DNA of 64,000 nt from Comamonas sp. JUb58 (GTDB lineage: Bacteria; Pseudomonadota; Gammaproteobacteria; Burkholderiales; Burkholderiaceae_C): the NCBI RefSeq assembly GCF_004364775.1, contig NZ_SOAL01000022.1, positions 34,448 to 98,447 of the forward strand, given 5' to 3'. Positions 62,824 through 64,000 of the stretch are shown here, piece after piece. Position numbers and translations under genes: made by a program. The number at the start of each line of letters is the position of its first letter. Position 1 is the stretch's first letter. Under the pieces are notes generated by a model. The model was not told the DNA's origin and searched no databases. It saw only the letters and a program-made list of their open reading frames with translations.

Positions 62824-63558
62824 TTAGGCGGGTGCGCCCCATCGTGCAATCGTGTCGGCCAGCAGTGCCCGCATCCACAGCTGTGCATCCTCAGCACTGC
62901 GCCGCTCAATGGCGGCCAGCACCTTGCCATGCATCACCAGACCATCGTTGAACTGCCCAGCCTGCTGCGCATTGACGGTGAGCAAGGACTCCAGCGCCGA
63001 GGCCACAATGCCGCCCAGCGAGATGAGCAGAGGGTTGCCGGTGGCCTGCAGGATGCTCTGGTGGTAGGCCAGATCGGCAACTACCCATTCATCAATCGAT
63101 GTTGCCGCCTCCATCGCGGCAAAGGCCTGCTGCAGAGTGAGCAGCTGGGCATCGGTGTGCATGCGTGCGGCCAACGAGGCGGCGGCTGGCTCCAGAATGC
63201 CGCGCATCACCATCAGGTGCCGGCCCAGCTCCTGGTCCACCCCCTGGCTGCAGAGCCAACCCAGCACATCCGCATCAAACAGGCTCCACTGCTCTTGCGG
63301 CCGCACGCGGGTGCCGGTGCGGGGCCGCGCCTCCAGCATGCCCTTGGCGCTCAGCGCCTTGATCGCCTCGCGCACCGCAGTACGGCTCACCCCCAGGCGC
63401 TCGCACAGCTCCTCTTCATTGGGCAAGGTGGCCCCGGGCCCGTACTCGGGGCTGGCAATCAGCCGGCCCAGGCTGTCCATCACCTGGTGGTGCAGACTGC
63501 TGCCGGACTGTGACGATAAAGACATGGCAATCGGTGGTGGTGCAGAATCATTCATCAT
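62824..63558 (-). CDS. FadR-subfamily GntR transcriptional regulator
   Basis: The product has about 244 residues. The N-terminal winged helix (about 20-85, 'LPNEEELCERLGVSRTAVREAIKALSAKGML') is followed by an all-helical FCD ligand domain (about 110-235, with metal/ligand His in 'DLAYHQSIL' and 'MHGKVL'). FCD members usually sense organic or sugar acids, which fits the adjacent operon. The start is uncertain: ATG 63558, ATG 63555 or ATG 63525; none has a strong ribosome-binding site. It probably represses the operon and itself. Confidence 0.9.
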   Translation of the reverse strand: MMNDSAPPPIAMSLSSQSGSSLHHQVMDSLGRLIASPEYGPGATLPNEEELCERLGVSRTAVREAIKALSAKGMLEARPRTGTRVRPQEQWSLFDADVLGWLCSQGVDQELGRHLMVMRGILEPAAASLAARMHTDAQLLTLQQAFAAMEAATSIDEWVVADLAYHQSILQATGNPLLISLGGIVASALESLLTVNAQQAGQFNDGLVMHGKVLAAIERRSAEDAQLWMRALLADTIARWGAPA

Positions 63559-63563
63559 ACAAA
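63552..63563 (-). promoter_or_regulatory. Candidate operator at the GntR regulator start
   Basis: The 12-mer TCATCATACAAA is the exact inverse complement of 62733-62744. It overlaps the possible start codons at 63555-63558, so if it is an operator the true start may be ATG 63525. It would allow autoregulation. Confidence 0.45.
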
Positions 63564-63567
63564 ACAA

Positions 63568-63834
63568 AAGGGCTTGGGGCCAGCCATGGCGTGCTGACGC
63601 CGCCCGCTGCCTCGGGCCCGATCATGCCCGCCTTCCGTGCTTGAGCGCGGGACTCGCCTTTGCTGGCACCAGCCTCCACCTTCTTGCCCCGCCACCATCA
63701 GCCACATCGCGCAGCAAAATGCCGCCCGAAGGCGGCATTTCGATTTGATCGCAATGCGCTGGCAGGTTCGGTGGCATGACAGCACTGTGCATAGGGATCA
63801 CACCGCCATACCCGGTGCAAGCTTCTGCGGTCCC
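63568..63834. other. Intergenic region between regulator and interrupted gene
   Basis: About 270 bases with no convincing gene. They contain a perfect hairpin at 63717-63740 that may terminate transcription of the interrupted gene to the right. The rest shows nothing I can support, apart from probable promoter sequence for the regulator near its left end. Confidence 0.4.
63717..63740 (-). terminator. Hairpin with UUCG tetraloop, probable terminator
   Basis: AAATGCCGCC and GGCGGCATTT pair perfectly over 10 bp. Read on the minus strand the loop is the very stable UUCG, and the stem ends in TTTT. It would terminate the minus-strand gene whose tail lies at 63835-63907. Confidence 0.7.
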
Positions 63835-63907
63835 TCAGGCCTTGTGCTTGCGCCCGCGCGCTAAGCCCAGCATCGCTGGCAAGGCCGACAAAGCCGCCAC
63901 CGCCCAG
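63835..63907 (-). pseudogene. C-terminal fragment, IPTL-CTERM-like sorting tail, cut by IS
   Basis: Read leftward from the IS edge this gives WAVAALSALPAMLGLARGRK and three more residues, then a stop at 63835-63837: 23 codons. A Trp, a hydrophobic helix with Leu/Gly spacing, and a short basic end is the pattern of IPTL-CTERM sorting signals, common in Comamonadaceae surface proteins. The IPTL motif itself and the rest of the gene would lie beyond the insertion sequence, outside the window. Confidence 0.6.
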
Positions 63908-64000
63908 TGAACTGACCCCAAGAAGTTGGACAGTTGAATGTTAGCGGCTCAAGGCCTGAGTTCGGTACTCCACCGGGCTCAGGCCTTTTAGTTTGAGCTT
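63908..64000 (-). mobile_element. IS3-family insertion sequence, one end (continues beyond window)
   Basis: The left boundary TGAACTGACCCC at 63908 matches the usual terminal inverted repeat of IS3-family elements. The transposase end lies just inside, at 63941. Only 93 bases are visible, so the subgroup and target duplication cannot be determined. Confidence 0.85.
63941..64000 (-). CDS. IS3-family transposase (OrfB), C-terminal 19 residues
   Basis: The visible end KLKLKGLSPVEYRTQALSR followed by TAA is the standard C-terminus of IS3-family DDE transposases ('LSPVEYR' is widely conserved). The catalytic part lies outside the window, so it is not known whether the element is intact. Confidence 0.9.
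   Translation of the reverse strand, partial: KLKLKGLSPVEYRTQALSR

Overview
The window is high-GC DNA with betaproteobacterial gene content. It carries a Burkholderiales-type Tad pilus locus, an aryl polyene cluster, C4-TRAP transport of acid sugars, and what looks like the end of an IPTL-CTERM sorting tail. Together these point to the Comamonadaceae, most likely Comamonas or a close relative. This is inferred from gene content; no rRNA or tRNA gene is present to confirm it.

1-28.8 kb (+ strand) looks like a surface-attachment island. A very large repetitive protein (434-5683) sits behind a near-perfect sigma-54 promoter (338-353). It is followed by an OmpA-like lipoprotein, an unknown 515-residue protein, and a complete type I secretion system (ABC transporter, HlyD-type adaptor, TolC-type channel). 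About 80 bp later a complete Tad/Flp pilus locus starts: flp, prepilin peptidase, cpaB, secretin, tadZ, tadA, tadB, tadC, tadD, a small secreted protein, two TadE-like pseudopilins and tadG. It ends with a sigma-54 activator and a glycosyltransferase. Several of the wider gaps between genes contain strong hairpins.

28.8-35.2 kb is a mixed housekeeping stretch. It holds queC, an ArsR-type regulator, a stand-alone fusA with a clear terminator, an outer-membrane protein, and a divergent LysR regulator / SDR oxidoreductase pair.

35.2-53.6 kb (- strand) is a tightly packed operon of 21 genes for an aryl polyene pigment. It includes chain-length factor, two ketosynthases, ketoreductase, dehydratases, two acyl carrier proteins, adenylating ligase, aromatic ammonia-lyase, thioesterase, acyltransferases, glycosyltransferase, LolA-like and MMPL-type export proteins, and a phosphopantetheinyl transferase. 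A flavoprotein in it has halogenase hallmarks, so the pigment may be halogenated.

54.1-63.6 kb (- strand) is a sugar-acid catabolic operon. It has two enolase-superfamily dehydratases (DgoD and a ManD/RspA-like enzyme), a zinc alcohol dehydrogenase, a gluconate-5-dehydrogenase-like SDR, a TRAP permease pair with two different binding proteins, and a FadR-type GntR regulator. A 12-bp sequence shared by the operon front and the regulator start is a candidate operator.

The right edge is an IS3-family element entering the window. It abuts a 23-codon tail that looks like a C-terminal IPTL-CTERM sorting signal, so it has probably interrupted a surface-protein gene.
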